Assembly: GCF_003014535.1 (NCBI RefSeq)
Contig: NZ_PYGD01000014.1
Coordinates: forward strand, 1-64,000
Direction: 5' to 3'
Source: Taibaiella chishuiensis
GTDB lineage: Bacteria; Bacteroidota; Bacteroidia; Chitinophagales; Chitinophagaceae
Length of the DNA: 64,000 nucleotides
Shown here: one piece after another, positions 25,368 through 33,549 of the stretch
Layout of the letters: every line of letters starts with the position of its first letter
How positions within the stretch are numbered: position 1 is the stretch's first letter
The notes under the pieces: model-generated
Told to the model about the DNA's origin: nothing
Databases searched by the model: none
What the model saw: the letters and a program-made list of their open reading frames with translations, nothing else
Made by a program: the position numbers and the translations under genes

Positions 25368-26069
25368 TCAGTCCGCATTCCAGGCAAACCAATGATATAA
25401 ACGCCGCTCATCGCGCCAGATGACCCAGCAGTAGCCGGCCAGGCGCTTGTTCCGCATGGCATTCAGCTTTACCCAATGCCCCTGCACGGCTACCGGGACA
25501 AATTTAAGATCGTCGGGGTGTACCAGTTTTACCCCGGCACAATAGTATTTATCCGCAGCGGGTAATTGCCCTTCGGGATAGGGTTTATCGTAGAGTACCG
25601 AAGTATCCCATTGCCGCACAATGCGGAAATACTCGCCGGCAGCCGCTTCGGCGAGCAGGTACTGTTCCCAGCTGGCATAACGCCCATAAGCGGCCGGGAT
25701 ATAGGCACGGGCGCCGGTAGTATCGGCCAGGATCTCGAAATAACGCGGGGTAACGCGGGTACATATAAATGCCGGGCCATTACCCCCGCCGCATTGAAAA
25801 GGCTGGAAGGGCCCTTCGTAAAAAGAGTTGGGCTCGGCACAAGCCATGCACTGCGGACAATTGGTTTGCGCCACCGTGAGCTGGGTTTGCAATTGGGTAA
25901 GCCCCGTGTCGCGGTATACCGGAACCGTATCGGTCCATTGAAGCACATGGTGCGTACGCGCCAGCTCCAGCAGTCCTGTACCCAGGCTGTAGTCCCCGCC
26001 CGGTGTAAGGGCCCGGGCTACAGCCGTTATAGTAAGCAGGTATAGTATCAACAGGATCCTGGAAGCCAT
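25368..26069 (-). CDS. Secreted hypothetical protein with Cys cluster
   Basis: This 233-residue protein has a signal peptide (LLILYLLTITAVARA). The mature part has a CPQCMAC motif at about residue 76-82 and further Cys (FQCGGG and FICTR), then an aromatic-rich C-terminal half. It could bind metal or form disulfides; the family is not recognised. It is 15 bp downstream of the membrane unknown at 26085-26501 in the same direction. Confidence 0.6.
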   Translation of the reverse strand: MASRILLILYLLTITAVARALTPGGDYSLGTGLLELARTHHVLQWTDTVPVYRDTGLTQLQTQLTVAQTNCPQCMACAEPNSFYEGPFQPFQCGGGNGPAFICTRVTPRYFEILADTTGARAYIPAAYGRYASWEQYLLAEAAAGEYFRIVRQWDTSVLYDKPYPEGQLPAADKYYCAGVKLVHPDDLKFVPVAVQGHWVKLNAMRNKRLAGYCWVIWRDERRLYHWFAWNAD

Positions 26070-26084
26070 CTCTTGTTACCCGGT

Positions 26085-26501
26085 TTAAAATATAGAAGAG
26101 GCATCGGGCCTGCGGTTCAGCGCATCTTCCACATCGGCCTTGAAGGTTTCGAATTTTTCCTTGTTCCTGCCTTTGAATATGGCTTTAACGATAACCATGG
26201 CCAGTACGATCCATAATGCACCGCCTACGCCAAAGGCGAGTTGTCCGGCAAGCAGGCTCAATATGGTCGAAAGCAATACAGCGGCAAGTACGATGGCCCC
26301 GACCACCCAAAGCACGGGGGGAATAAAGTCGATCATAAAAAAGGTCTTCTTATCGCGTACCAGGAACTTGAAATTATCCTTAGGTACGATAATGGTGCGC
26401 GGCGTAAGAAAGGGCTTTTTGATTACAGCGCCGGGATACTTGCCGGACAGGCCGTCCATGACCTCTTCCAGTGGTTTCTTCTGCATGTTCTGTACTTTCA
26501 T
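26085..26501 (-). CDS. Two-helix membrane protein of unknown function
   Basis: This 138-residue protein has a charged N-terminal domain (residues 1-55), two membrane helices (about 56-105), and a short basic/acidic C-terminal tail. A TAAATTTG box at 26563-26570 lies about 60 nt upstream. The following secreted gene is 15 bp away, which suggests an operon. It is not recognised. Confidence 0.6.
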   Translation of the reverse strand: MKVQNMQKKPLEEVMDGLSGKYPGAVIKKPFLTPRTIIVPKDNFKFLVRDKKTFFMIDFIPPVLWVVGAIVLAAVLLSTILSLLAGQLAFGVGGALWIVLAMVIVKAIFKGRNKEKFETFKADVEDALNRRPDASSIF

Positions 26502-26562
26502 AAAAACTTGTTTTTGTTCGTTTAGGGATGAACCGGGCAGATATACCCGGCTGAATACAAAA

Positions 26563-26570
26563 CAAATTTA
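26563..26570 (-). promoter_or_regulatory. -7 promoter box of the two-helix membrane protein gene
   Basis: TAAATTTG on the minus strand, 61 nt upstream of the ATG at 26501. It is a full match to TAnnTTTG. Confidence 0.4.
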
Positions 26571-26652
26571 TCCGGCCACTTTGCTAAATATTTTATAGGA
26601 TTACAAAGCGCGGGCATTATTTCCCGATCTGCGGCCGCAACGCTTAAATACG

Positions 26653-27234
26653 CTAGCGCTTTGATGATGCAGAAGTTGTGTCCGGCACGATTACCTCGGG
26701 CTCATCGACCAATACCGGTGCGCCACCCAGGGTAGACACCGGTTGTGCCTCCACGGTACCGGTGTCCTCGACAATAGCCGGTTCCCCCATCAGGCGATGC
26801 TCATCGGGTTCGGGCGGGATCACCGGCATAACCGTATCGCCCGTAAGATAAGTAATGCCTGCATTATGCGACAGGGTTGTATGTTGGGCAGCAGGCAGGC
26901 TTTGCCCCGGCCCCGAGGAAGTACAGGATGCCCCCATAATACAAAATACGAACAGGAGTATAGCAGCTGCCTTGCGGGACACCGGCAGGAAAGCACGGTT
27001 GAGCTGTTGTACAAATACCTCCGGCGCAGGTATGGGCACATCCAGCTGGTCCTTGCGGAACCGGCCACAGGTACCGGTATTGCTTTTGAGATACTGTACA
27101 ATGTCTTCGGACTTCCAATCTGTAAAATCGATTACCGTTTTACAACACTGGCCGCAATGCCGCCCCCCGGCATCCGGGGTCATCGTTTGCCAATCAGCAG
27201 AACAGGGTTTGGGTATTTGTATCAGGGTATGCAT
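26653..27234 (-). CDS. Protein with Cys-rich Bacteroidota N-terminal motif and one membrane helix
   Basis: This 193-residue protein starts MHTLIQIPKPCSADWQTMTP and continues GGRHCGQCCKTVIDFTDW, then TCGRF. This KPC...CxxC(C)xKxVxDFT...CGRF arrangement recurs at the N-terminus of many uncharacterised Bacteroidota proteins and looks like a small metal-binding or redox module. A membrane helix follows (about residues 87-105, AAAILLFVFCIMGAS), and the rest is a Pro/Thr/Val-rich extracytoplasmic tail. The start at 27234 is chosen because the conserved motif begins there. The function is unknown. Confidence 0.65.
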   Translation of the reverse strand: MHTLIQIPKPCSADWQTMTPDAGGRHCGQCCKTVIDFTDWKSEDIVQYLKSNTGTCGRFRKDQLDVPIPAPEVFVQQLNRAFLPVSRKAAAILLFVFCIMGASCTSSGPGQSLPAAQHTTLSHNAGITYLTGDTVMPVIPPEPDEHRLMGEPAIVEDTGTVEAQPVSTLGGAPVLVDEPEVIVPDTTSASSKR

Positions 27235-27467
27235 AGGGCTTTTTTCTTCAAGATGCGTATACCCCCGGTATTCCATAAGCGGCGCTTAATTTTTTATACA
27301 ACATTTTCGCCGGCGTTGCGTTTAAACAGGCAATACCGGTGGATCGGGCCGCAGGTAAGGCAGCTGTGATAGAGCCAGTCCTTAAAACACTCGTCATTTT
27401 ATAATTATTTTAATTGTTTTTAAATAAAGTTTTCAGCCCTTTAATATAAAGAATTGAAATTTGGTAT

Positions 27468-27475
27468 TAAATTTG
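27468..27475 (+). promoter_or_regulatory. -7 promoter box of the lipoprotein gene
   Basis: TAAATTTG lies 30 nt upstream of the ATG at 27506, in an AT-rich stretch. It is a full match to TAnnTTTG. Confidence 0.5.
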
Positions 27476-27505
27476 CACGATAAAGGAAAACGAAAATAAC
27501 AACTC

Positions 27506-27952
27506 ATGAAAAAAAGTCTTTTAATTTTAGCAGCAGCTAGCGCAGTTGGCTTCGCCTCCTGCGGCGGTGGTAACAATGAGGGTTCCCTGACACCTGCACA
27601 GCTTGATTCTATCCAACAGGCTACAAGGCAGGCTACAGAAGATTCGATCGCCAATGCACAAAAACGCCAGAGCGATTCTCTTGTAAATGCACAGAATGCA
27701 ACAGCTGTTGATTCTCTTAAAAGAGTAAACGATTCCCTGGCTGCAGTAGCCGCTAAACCTGCTACCAAGCCGGTAACACCTACTAAAAAACCGGCGCCTT
27801 CCAAAAATACGGGCACCAAACCGCAACCCGTACCTGAAGTAGTTGAACCAGCAAAACCGGTTAATCCAAAAGATGCACGGTTCGGTAACGAAGAAGCAAA
27901 AAAGAAAACACAGGAAGCCAATACGAACGCTAAAGACGCTCGTTTTAAATAG
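27506..27952 (+). CDS. Small low-complexity lipoprotein
   Basis: This 148-residue protein has a lipoprotein signal ending FASCGGG (Cys at residue 19), the typical lipid-anchor start in this phylum. The mature part is helical and rich in Asp, Ser, Gln and Ala, then Pro/Lys-rich, with two copies of the motif KDARF near the end. Low-complexity lipoproteins of this type are probably envelope proteins. No enzyme domain is seen. Confidence 0.75.
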   Translation: MKKSLLILAAASAVGFASCGGGNNEGSLTPAQLDSIQQATRQATEDSIANAQKRQSDSLVNAQNATAVDSLKRVNDSLAAVAAKPATKPVTPTKKPAPSKNTGTKPQPVPEVVEPAKPVNPKDARFGNEEAKKKTQEANTNAKDARFK

Positions 27953-27971
27953 GCCTATTGTATAAAAACAG

Positions 27972-27999
27972 AAAGCGAAAGGACAATTCCTTTCGCTTT
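27972..27999 (+). terminator. Terminator of the lipoprotein gene
   Basis: A 12-bp stem (27972-27983 with 27988-27999, 4-nt loop) is followed on the plus strand by a T run, 19 nt after the stop at 27952. Confidence 0.9.
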
Positions 28000-28017
28000 T
28001 TTTTATGCCTGGTGCCT

Positions 28018-28143
28018 GATATTAGATGTGAGATGTGAGATATTAGATATTAGATATTAGATATTAGATATGAGATGTTAGGTATTAGATGTTGGGTATG
28101 AGATGTTGGGTGCCGGATTTTAGATATCAGGAATTGGATGCCG
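28018..28143. repeat. Heptanucleotide tandem repeat, 18 units
   Basis: Eighteen consecutive 7-nt units follow G-R-T-R-Y-n-R closely (GATATTA, GATGTGA, GATGTTA, GGTATTA and so on). The first half is near-identical; the last units decay (GGTGCCG, GATTTTA, GATATCA, GGAATTG, GATGCCG). It lies between two convergent terminators and is not translated in any recognised gene. Confidence 0.85.
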
Positions 28144-28196
28144 CGTATGCCCTGCGCCCCGTTGGCAATGCTCCCGCCGCTATCGTAAACACAAAA

Positions 28197-28222
28197 AAAG
28201 CGGCCCATCAACGGGCCGCTTT
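28197..28222 (-). terminator. Terminator of the EGF-like lipoprotein gene
   Basis: A 10-bp stem (28197-28206 with 28213-28222, 6-nt loop) is followed on the minus strand by a run of T. It lies 19 nt past the stop at 28242. Confidence 0.9.
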
Positions 28223-28241
28223 GTAAAAATAATCCGGTAAC

Positions 28242-28724
28242 TTATTTAGTCCAGGTACCAGTGTATTTATTTACCTGGCCTGTGCTTATTTTAGTGATGT
28301 TGTAGTTTACGGTAATGCTGTTGCCTGCGCTGTTGATAAAACCGTTACCCTCTACGCTGAAACCATCAGCATCGGGCTCCTGTGGCGGAATAGTAAAAGT
28401 AGTACCGCTGGCGCTTACGATAACATCGGCTGCAAAACCACCGTTTGAAGGTATACCGGAGAAACCACCGATATTCATTTTAGAGATAGAGCTCGGGTTC
28501 TTCACGACATTAGCAGTGTAAGCCGGTAACTGTGTGCCGTCTTCTTTTCTATCCTGGGCAGACCACTGACCAAGGAACTTGGTGCGTACTTCAACATCGC
28601 AATTGCTGCCTTCGTAGCCTTCGTTACAGATCTTATCATCCTTAGAGCAGGAAGTAAGGGTTACGGAAGCGAAACCGGCAATGGTCAGCATAGAAGCAGT
28701 GAGTAACAGACGTGCTTTTTTCAT
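28242..28724 (-). CDS. Lipoprotein with EGF-like segment
   Basis: This 160-residue protein has a lipoprotein signal (TLTSCSKDD, Cys at residue 26). Just after it comes ICNEGYEGSNCDVEVRTKFL, an EGF-like C-x-x-G-x-x-G-x-x-C pattern common in Bacteroidota lipoproteins, then a beta-type domain (residues about 52-160) ending YTGTWTK, of the lipocalin-like or calycin type seen in such proteins. It is probably surface or periplasmic; its partner is unknown. It is transcribed alone. Confidence 0.75.
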   Translation of the reverse strand: MKKARLLLTASMLTIAGFASVTLTSCSKDDKICNEGYEGSNCDVEVRTKFLGQWSAQDRKEDGTQLPAYTANVVKNPSSISKMNIGGFSGIPSNGGFAADVIVSASGTTFTIPPQEPDADGFSVEGNGFINSAGNSITVNYNITKISTGQVNKYTGTWTK

Positions 28725-28766
28725 ACTTGTTGATTTTATTTTTGTGTGAGTTATTAGACGATTAAA

Positions 28767-28853
28767 TTAATGAACCAGGTTATAGCCGAGAATCCCAAAT
28801 GCACATACCATAAACAGGATAGCTAAAACTATTTTTATTATCATGTTTCTCAT
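28767..28853 (-). CDS. Small single-helix membrane peptide (28 residues)
   Basis: The frame MRNMIIKIVLAILFMVCAFG, plus eight more residues ending in His, is one membrane helix flanked by a basic start. An AAGGAAAG ribosome-binding-like stretch lies about 12 nt upstream, and a promoter (TTG-N19-TATTTTTG) lies at 28892-28921. Small one-helix peptides are common in this phylum. Function unknown. Confidence 0.5.
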   Translation of the reverse strand: MRNMIIKIVLAILFMVCAFGILGYNLVH

Positions 28854-28891
28854 TTTCACATAGCTTTCCTTGGCTAATGCAAAATGTGTGC

Positions 28892-28921
28892 CAAAAATAG
28901 ATGGATTTTCTTAATTGACAA
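28892..28921 (-). promoter_or_regulatory. Promoter with -33 and -7 boxes
   Basis: On the minus strand TTG is followed after 19 nt by TATTTTTG, the Bacteroidota sigma-A layout. It points at the 28-residue membrane peptide. Confidence 0.5.
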
Positions 28922-28970
28922 CAAATGAAGACCTAATAAATTCAGAAAAATAAGTTAAGATGCAGCAGGT

Positions 28971-29438
28971 TTACCAATTCTTGCTTTTCAGGTCCCTTTC
29001 GGCATCGCGATTCTTAATCGTCTCGCGTTTGTCATACTGTTTTTTACCACGACCCAGGCCTATATCCAGTTTGGCATAGCCCTTTTCATTAATATACATG
29101 GACAGCGGCACAATGGTAAGCCCTTTTTCCTTAATCTTCTGCATCCACTTCTTGATCTCTTTTTTGGTCAGCAGCAGCTTGCGTTCTCTCCTGGGATCGT
29201 GTCCTGCGTAACCCGCATTGACGTATTCGGCAATATGCAGACTGCGTATCCACAATTCATTTTTGTGAAAGAAACAATAGCTATCGTTAAAGCTTACCTT
29301 GCCCAGGCGTACCGACTTGATCTCCGACCCGGTCAATACAACGCCAGCCGTGAGCTTATCTTCAATAGCAAACTCGAACGTAGCCGGCTTATTTTTCAGA
29401 TAGACTCCTTTGGAGGAGGAAGCATTGGGTTTAGTCAT
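28971..29438 (-). CDS. smpB: SsrA-binding protein SmpB
   Basis: This 155-residue protein is the partner of tmRNA in rescue of stalled ribosomes. Hallmarks are the N-terminal LKNKPATFEFAIEDKLTAGV, LTGSEIKSVRLGKVSFNDSY, HIAEYVNAGYAGHDPRRERK, PLSMYINEKGYAKLDIGLGR and the basic tail RGKKQYDKRETIKNRDAERD. Length is usual for the family. The tmRNA gene is not in the window. Confidence 0.95.
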   Translation of the reverse strand: MTKPNASSSKGVYLKNKPATFEFAIEDKLTAGVVLTGSEIKSVRLGKVSFNDSYCFFHKNELWIRSLHIAEYVNAGYAGHDPRRERKLLLTKKEIKKWMQKIKEKGLTIVPLSMYINEKGYAKLDIGLGRGKKQYDKRETIKNRDAERDLKSKNW

Positions 29439-29580
29439 AACAGATTCAATACAGATTTATGGATTTCGCGATTCTTTAACGTTAACACGGAAGATACGCA
29501 AAACGTTCGTTAAAGAAAGCCGCAACCCGGCATGATACCGGCCGGCTGTAAACAGGGTTGCATAACCCCGCTTTCAAAAA

Positions 29581-29609
29581 AAAATCCCGCCAGAAGTCTG
29601 CGGGATTTT
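29581..29609 (-). terminator. Terminator after tRNA-Cys
   Basis: A 10-bp stem (29581-29590 with 29600-29609, 9-nt loop) lies 6 nt past the tRNA 3' end, followed on the minus strand by a T run. Confidence 0.85.
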
Positions 29610-29614
29610 TTCGG

Positions 29615-29685
29615 AGGTATCGAGCGGATTCGAACCGCTGTAGCAGCTTTTGCAGAGCTGAGCCTAGCCACTCGGCCACGATACC
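29615..29685 (-). tRNA. tRNA-Cys (GCA)
   Basis: On the minus strand the 71-nt sequence folds as a tRNA. The acceptor stem is GGTATCG/CGATACC, the D arm GCCGAGTGGCTAGGC, the anticodon stem CAGCT/AGCTG with loop CTGCAAA (anticodon GCA), and the T arm GCGG-TTCGAAT-CCGC. The discriminator is T, as expected for Cys. The CCA end is not encoded (the next bases are CCG). Confidence 0.95.
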
Positions 29686-29856
29686 AGTGCTTCCTTAGAA
29701 GGTGTGCAAAAGTAATAAACATTCCTCATTCTGCAAACAGTTTTTTGTCTTTTTTTTAATTAACGCTTAAAACAGGCTTTGACGCGCATATCAGTTTAAT
29801 TACAGACTTTTGGACCCTGTTATTTTTTCAATCAACCCTTATTAATTGATACATTT

Positions 29857-30726
29857 ATGATAGGCGAATCGGAACTGATCATTACTCCAAAAGGCTGCAT
29901 CTACCACCTCGACGTACACCCCGATGAAATTGCCGATACTGTTATTACCGTAGGCGACCCGGGCCGGGTACCCGAAGTGTCGAAACACTTCGACCGCGTC
30001 GAACATAAAAAAGCACACCGCGAATTTGTAACCCATACCGGTTATATCGGCAACAAGCGCATCAGCGTGGTAAGCAGCGGCATCGGCCCCGATAATATCG
30101 ACATCACGCTTAACGAACTCGATGCCCTGGTCAATATCGATTTCGAAACACGCGAACCCAAAGCACAGCAACGCTCGCTCAACATCGTCCGCCTGGGCAC
30201 TTCGGGCTCGCTGCAGGAGGACATACCGGTAGACAGCCTGGTAGCTTCGTCCTTTGGTATCGGCCTCGACAACCTGCTGCATTACTACCGTTTCGAAAAC
30301 AATGCCGACGAGCTTTTCCTGCTTAATGCCTTCAGCCAGCATACCCACCTTACCGGCAACCCCATACAACCTTATATCGCAGAAGGATCGATCCGGTTGC
30401 TCAATCACTTCTCCGGCGATTATATACACGGCATTACCGTTACCTGCCCGGGGTTTTATGCACCGCAGGGCCGGAAGCTGCGCCTGCCGCTGGCCTTCCC
30501 TACCCTGGTCGATACTCTGTCGAGCTTCGAAAGCGGTACCCACCGTATTACCAATTTTGAAATGGAGACGTCTGCTATTTACGGGCTGGGTAAATTAATG
30601 GGGCATCATTGTCTTTCGGTAAATACGATCGTGGCCAACAGGCAGGCCAAAACATTTTCGAAAGATGCCGCAGCGGCAGTAGAAAATATGATCCGCAAAT
30701 CGCTCGGAATTATATCGGGACTGTAA
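29857..30726 (+). CDS. Nucleoside phosphorylase (uridine-phosphorylase-like)
   Basis: This is a 289-residue cytosolic enzyme of the PNP/UDP family, which splits nucleosides with phosphate. Motifs seen are VGDPGRVPEVSKHFD (phosphate site), SGIGPDNIDITLNELDALVN, IVRLGTSGSLQEDIPVDSL, and FEMETSAIYGLGKLMGH (the Met-Glu ribose-binding motif). It is a single gene in nucleoside salvage. Uridine specificity is inferred, not proven. Confidence 0.88.
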   Translation: MIGESELIITPKGCIYHLDVHPDEIADTVITVGDPGRVPEVSKHFDRVEHKKAHREFVTHTGYIGNKRISVVSSGIGPDNIDITLNELDALVNIDFETREPKAQQRSLNIVRLGTSGSLQEDIPVDSLVASSFGIGLDNLLHYYRFENNADELFLLNAFSQHTHLTGNPIQPYIAEGSIRLLNHFSGDYIHGITVTCPGFYAPQGRKLRLPLAFPTLVDTLSSFESGTHRITNFEMETSAIYGLGKLMGHHCLSVNTIVANRQAKTFSKDAAAAVENMIRKSLGIISGL

Positions 30727-30755
30727 CCTTATACGCCAAGGCAATTTCTATACAG

Positions 30756-30792
30756 GTAAAGCCAGTCTCCTCTTGCTGGAGACTGGCTTTAC
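30756..30792 (+). terminator. Hairpin after the nucleoside phosphorylase gene
   Basis: A 15-bp perfect stem (30756-30770 with 30778-30792, 7-nt loop) lies 30 nt past the stop. The T tract is short, but the stem is strong. Confidence 0.75.
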
Positions 30793-31378
30793 TATTTACC
30801 CGTTTTATGGAAACAGTCGGCTGTAACAGGGCATGGCTGCCAATATCTCCTGGTCCAAACAGAACTTTACCGGGCTGCTATTTTTGATTAAAAGACAGGC
30901 AAAAAACAAAAATACAAACAACAATTACACATAACAATAAATACTATACCAAAATTCAAAGTAATTTCACTCCGCATAACATAGTCCTGGCGTTCATTTT
31001 TTCGTTTTTCCCCTTGCGCACTACAGGTAAAAAACTGGCAAAAAATATAGAACACACGAGTAGCCGCAAATCCGCGCCTGTCCTATCATTTAACACTCAG
31101 CAGCTTGCAGGATGCGCAAGAATAATTAAGTTTTTTTTAGCATTAAAAAATATCTTTTAGCATCAAAAAAATATAGGTTTGGTTAAACAGAAGTTATCAA
31201 CGAAAGAGCTAAAATTCAAAACCAAGAACCTATAGCAGCAATTTTATTTTCCTGAAACTTTATCGCGTTCCCCCCGAAACATCCCGGCGCCTTCAACCGC
31301 CCGGCGATGCCAGGCAGCCCTTTCCTGTAACCTAACCGGATGATTCTTTATTGTTCACCTCCATAAATGTTGCATTTT
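30793..31378. other. AT-rich intergenic region with short direct repeat
   Basis: No gene was seen. A direct repeat of about 19 bp with a 20-bp period (TTTTAGCATyAAAAAA..., 31135-31153 and 31155-31174) lies about 210 nt upstream of the metalloprotease gene and may be part of its control region. Confidence 0.45.
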
Positions 31379-33322
31379 ATGAAAAAACAGTATGTACAAT
31401 CCCTTTTTGCCGGCCTTGGCCTGTTCTGCGCAATCGGGAGTTACGCACAAGAGGGTAATGCTTTACGTCCTATCGACCAGCAGGTCATAAACGCAAAGTC
31501 GCAGGGACTTTTCAAACAGACCGTCAGTCCCTTTGTCCTGCAGGCAGGCACCGCTGCCCGTGGCACCAGCCAGGTAGTGACCGATGCCACCTACCTGCAG
31601 TTATCCCCGGCCAATACCCGTAAACTCTGGAGCGAGCATCCCGATGCCCTTACCCTCAGTATTCCGAAACAGGACGGCGCAAGCCTGGAAATGGAACTGG
31701 TACAGCAATCACCATTCGATAAAAGTTTTTTTGTAAGCACCAGCAGCAGCAACGGACAACCCGTGGCTTACACACCGGGCGTTTACTACCGCGGCGTTAT
31801 TAAAGGCATGCCGGGCACTACGGTAGCCATAAGTGTATTCCAGGACGAAATTATAGGCGTTGCCGCTACGGAAACGGAAGGCAGCCTGGTACTGGGCAAA
31901 CTGCAGAAAGCAGGTAATGTATCCGACTACATCCTCTACTCCGACAAGAACCTGAACGCACCGCAGCCTGCGGGTTGCAGTACCGAAGAGCCTTTGGGTT
32001 ATGCCGAGAAAATACGGGAATACATGCAGACCGCTAAGAAAGGTACCGCTATCGATAAATGCGTGCGGGTGTACCTCGAGTGCGACTATGCATTGAACCA
32101 AAACAAAGGCGGTGTAACCGGCGCTACCAATTTTATAACAGCCGTATTCAATAACCTGGCCACGCTGTATGCCAACGAACAGATCACCACCGTGATCTCG
32201 CAGGTATTCGTATGGACCAGCCAGGACAGCTACCCTACTGCCAGCAGCAGTTCGGCGCTTAACAGCTTTAAAGCTACCCGTACCAGCTTTAACGGCGACC
32301 TTGCCCACCTGGCTGCGCTCGGTGGACAAAACGTAGGCGGCATTGCCTGGATCGACGTGCTTTGCAATTCCTCCTACCGTTATGCCTATAGCAATATCTA
32401 CAGCTCCTACAGCACCGTACCTACCTACTCCTGGTCGGTATATGTTATGACCCATGAAATGGGCCACAACCTGGGTTCGCCGCATACGCAAAGCTGCAGC
32501 TGGAGCGGCGGTGCACTCGACAACTGTTATACTACCGAAGGCGGATGCGCGGCAGGTCCCGCCCCGAGCAATGGCGGTACCATTATGAGCTATTGCCACC
32601 TGACCAGCTATGGCATTAATTTCAACAACGGCTTTGGTACCCAACCCGGCAACCTGATCCGCAACCGGGTAAGCAATGCCTCCTGCCTGACCACCTGCGC
32701 GCCTACCGGCGGCTGCACGGCCAACAGCGCTACGCTTACCGTTACCGCCGACAACTACCCCAGCGAAATTACCTGGAACATCAAAAACAGCGCCAACGCG
32801 ATCGTTGCATCAGGCGGCCCTTATGCCACCGCAGGCGGTACCGTTACCACCAACCTGTGCCTGCCTAATGGCTGTTATACTTTAACGATGATGGACTCCT
32901 ATGGCGATGGTATCTGCTGCTCTTACGGCAACGGTTCGTACAGCCTGAAAAACAGTGCCAACCAGGTGCTCGCAAGCGGCGCCCAGTATACCACCCAGGA
33001 TGTCAAAACCTTTTGCTTTACCGGCGCAGCACCCGGGGGCACACCGGGCCAGTCCTCGCTCATCAGTACTGCCAGCTTCAATGTATACCCCAACCCAGCC
33101 CGTAACCTGCTGAACATAACCTGGAACAGCAACAGCGATGCCACAGCCCGCATCGTGCTTACCGACGCTACCGGCCGCAAGGTAGGATCCTATGAACTGC
33201 GTGCCACACCGGGCGCCAACAAGTTTGAAATACCGGTGCAGCAACTCAGCGACGGCCTCTACCTGTTGCAGCTGAACCAGGATACAGACGCTTATCAACA
33301 AAAGGTGATGATCAGACATTAA
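31379..33322 (+). CDS. Secreted reprolysin-like zinc metalloprotease with T9SS sorting domain
   Basis: This 647-residue exported protease has a signal peptide ending SYAQ. It has a propeptide-like N-terminal region, then a metzincin catalytic domain with HEMGHNLGSPH (zinc ligands His359, His363 and His369) and a Met-turn GGTIMSYCH (Met403). A domain with CLPNGCYTLTMMDSYGDGIC follows. The C-terminal ~80 residues (FNVYPNPARNLLNITW to QQKVMIRH) form the type IX secretion sorting domain. The ATG at 31379 is preferred over 31367 because the signal then begins MKKQ. It probably acts in extracellular protein degradation. A terminator follows. Confidence 0.9.
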   Translation: MKKQYVQSLFAGLGLFCAIGSYAQEGNALRPIDQQVINAKSQGLFKQTVSPFVLQAGTAARGTSQVVTDATYLQLSPANTRKLWSEHPDALTLSIPKQDGASLEMELVQQSPFDKSFFVSTSSSNGQPVAYTPGVYYRGVIKGMPGTTVAISVFQDEIIGVAATETEGSLVLGKLQKAGNVSDYILYSDKNLNAPQPAGCSTEEPLGYAEKIREYMQTAKKGTAIDKCVRVYLECDYALNQNKGGVTGATNFITAVFNNLATLYANEQITTVISQVFVWTSQDSYPTASSSSALNSFKATRTSFNGDLAHLAALGGQNVGGIAWIDVLCNSSYRYAYSNIYSSYSTVPTYSWSVYVMTHEMGHNLGSPHTQSCSWSGGALDNCYTTEGGCAAGPAPSNGGTIMSYCHLTSYGINFNNGFGTQPGNLIRNRVSNASCLTTCAPTGGCTANSATLTVTADNYPSEITWNIKNSANAIVASGGPYATAGGTVTTNLCLPNGCYTLTMMDSYGDGICCSYGNGSYSLKNSANQVLASGAQYTTQDVKTFCFTGAAPGGTPGQSSLISTASFNVYPNPARNLLNITWNSNSDATARIVLTDATGRKVGSYELRATPGANKFEIPVQQLSDGLYLLQLNQDTDAYQQKVMIRH

Positions 33323-33341
33323 TCATCTGCCGGACACCCTC

Positions 33342-33375
33342 AAAAACGCCTTCCTGCCTGCAGGAGGGCGTTTTT
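33342..33375 (+). terminator. Terminator of the metalloprotease gene
   Basis: A 15-bp stem with one G-T pair (33342-33356 with 33361-33375, 4-nt loop) ends in five T, 20 nt after the stop. Confidence 0.9.
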
Positions 33376-33549
33376 ATTGACGGCAGTACCGGCGCCCGGC
33401 CCTATTTTAAAAGAAAATGGTTAATAGCCGGGAAGAATGCCTGAAAATCCTGCAATATTTCTTTTCTTTGCCATCCTTTTTCCTGTCTGTACAGGAATAT
33501 TACCTCATACCGGCTGCCGGTAAGCAGTTGGAAAAGCAAAGCCATTTTT

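Noticed and set aside
28018-28143. Possible CRISPR array or transposon end
   Set aside because: The unit is only 7 bp with no spacers, and no cas or transposase gene is near.
29482-29722. Open frames of 65-75 residues over the tRNA-Cys locus
   Set aside because: The sequence folds as a complete tRNA-Cys; the frames are accidental.
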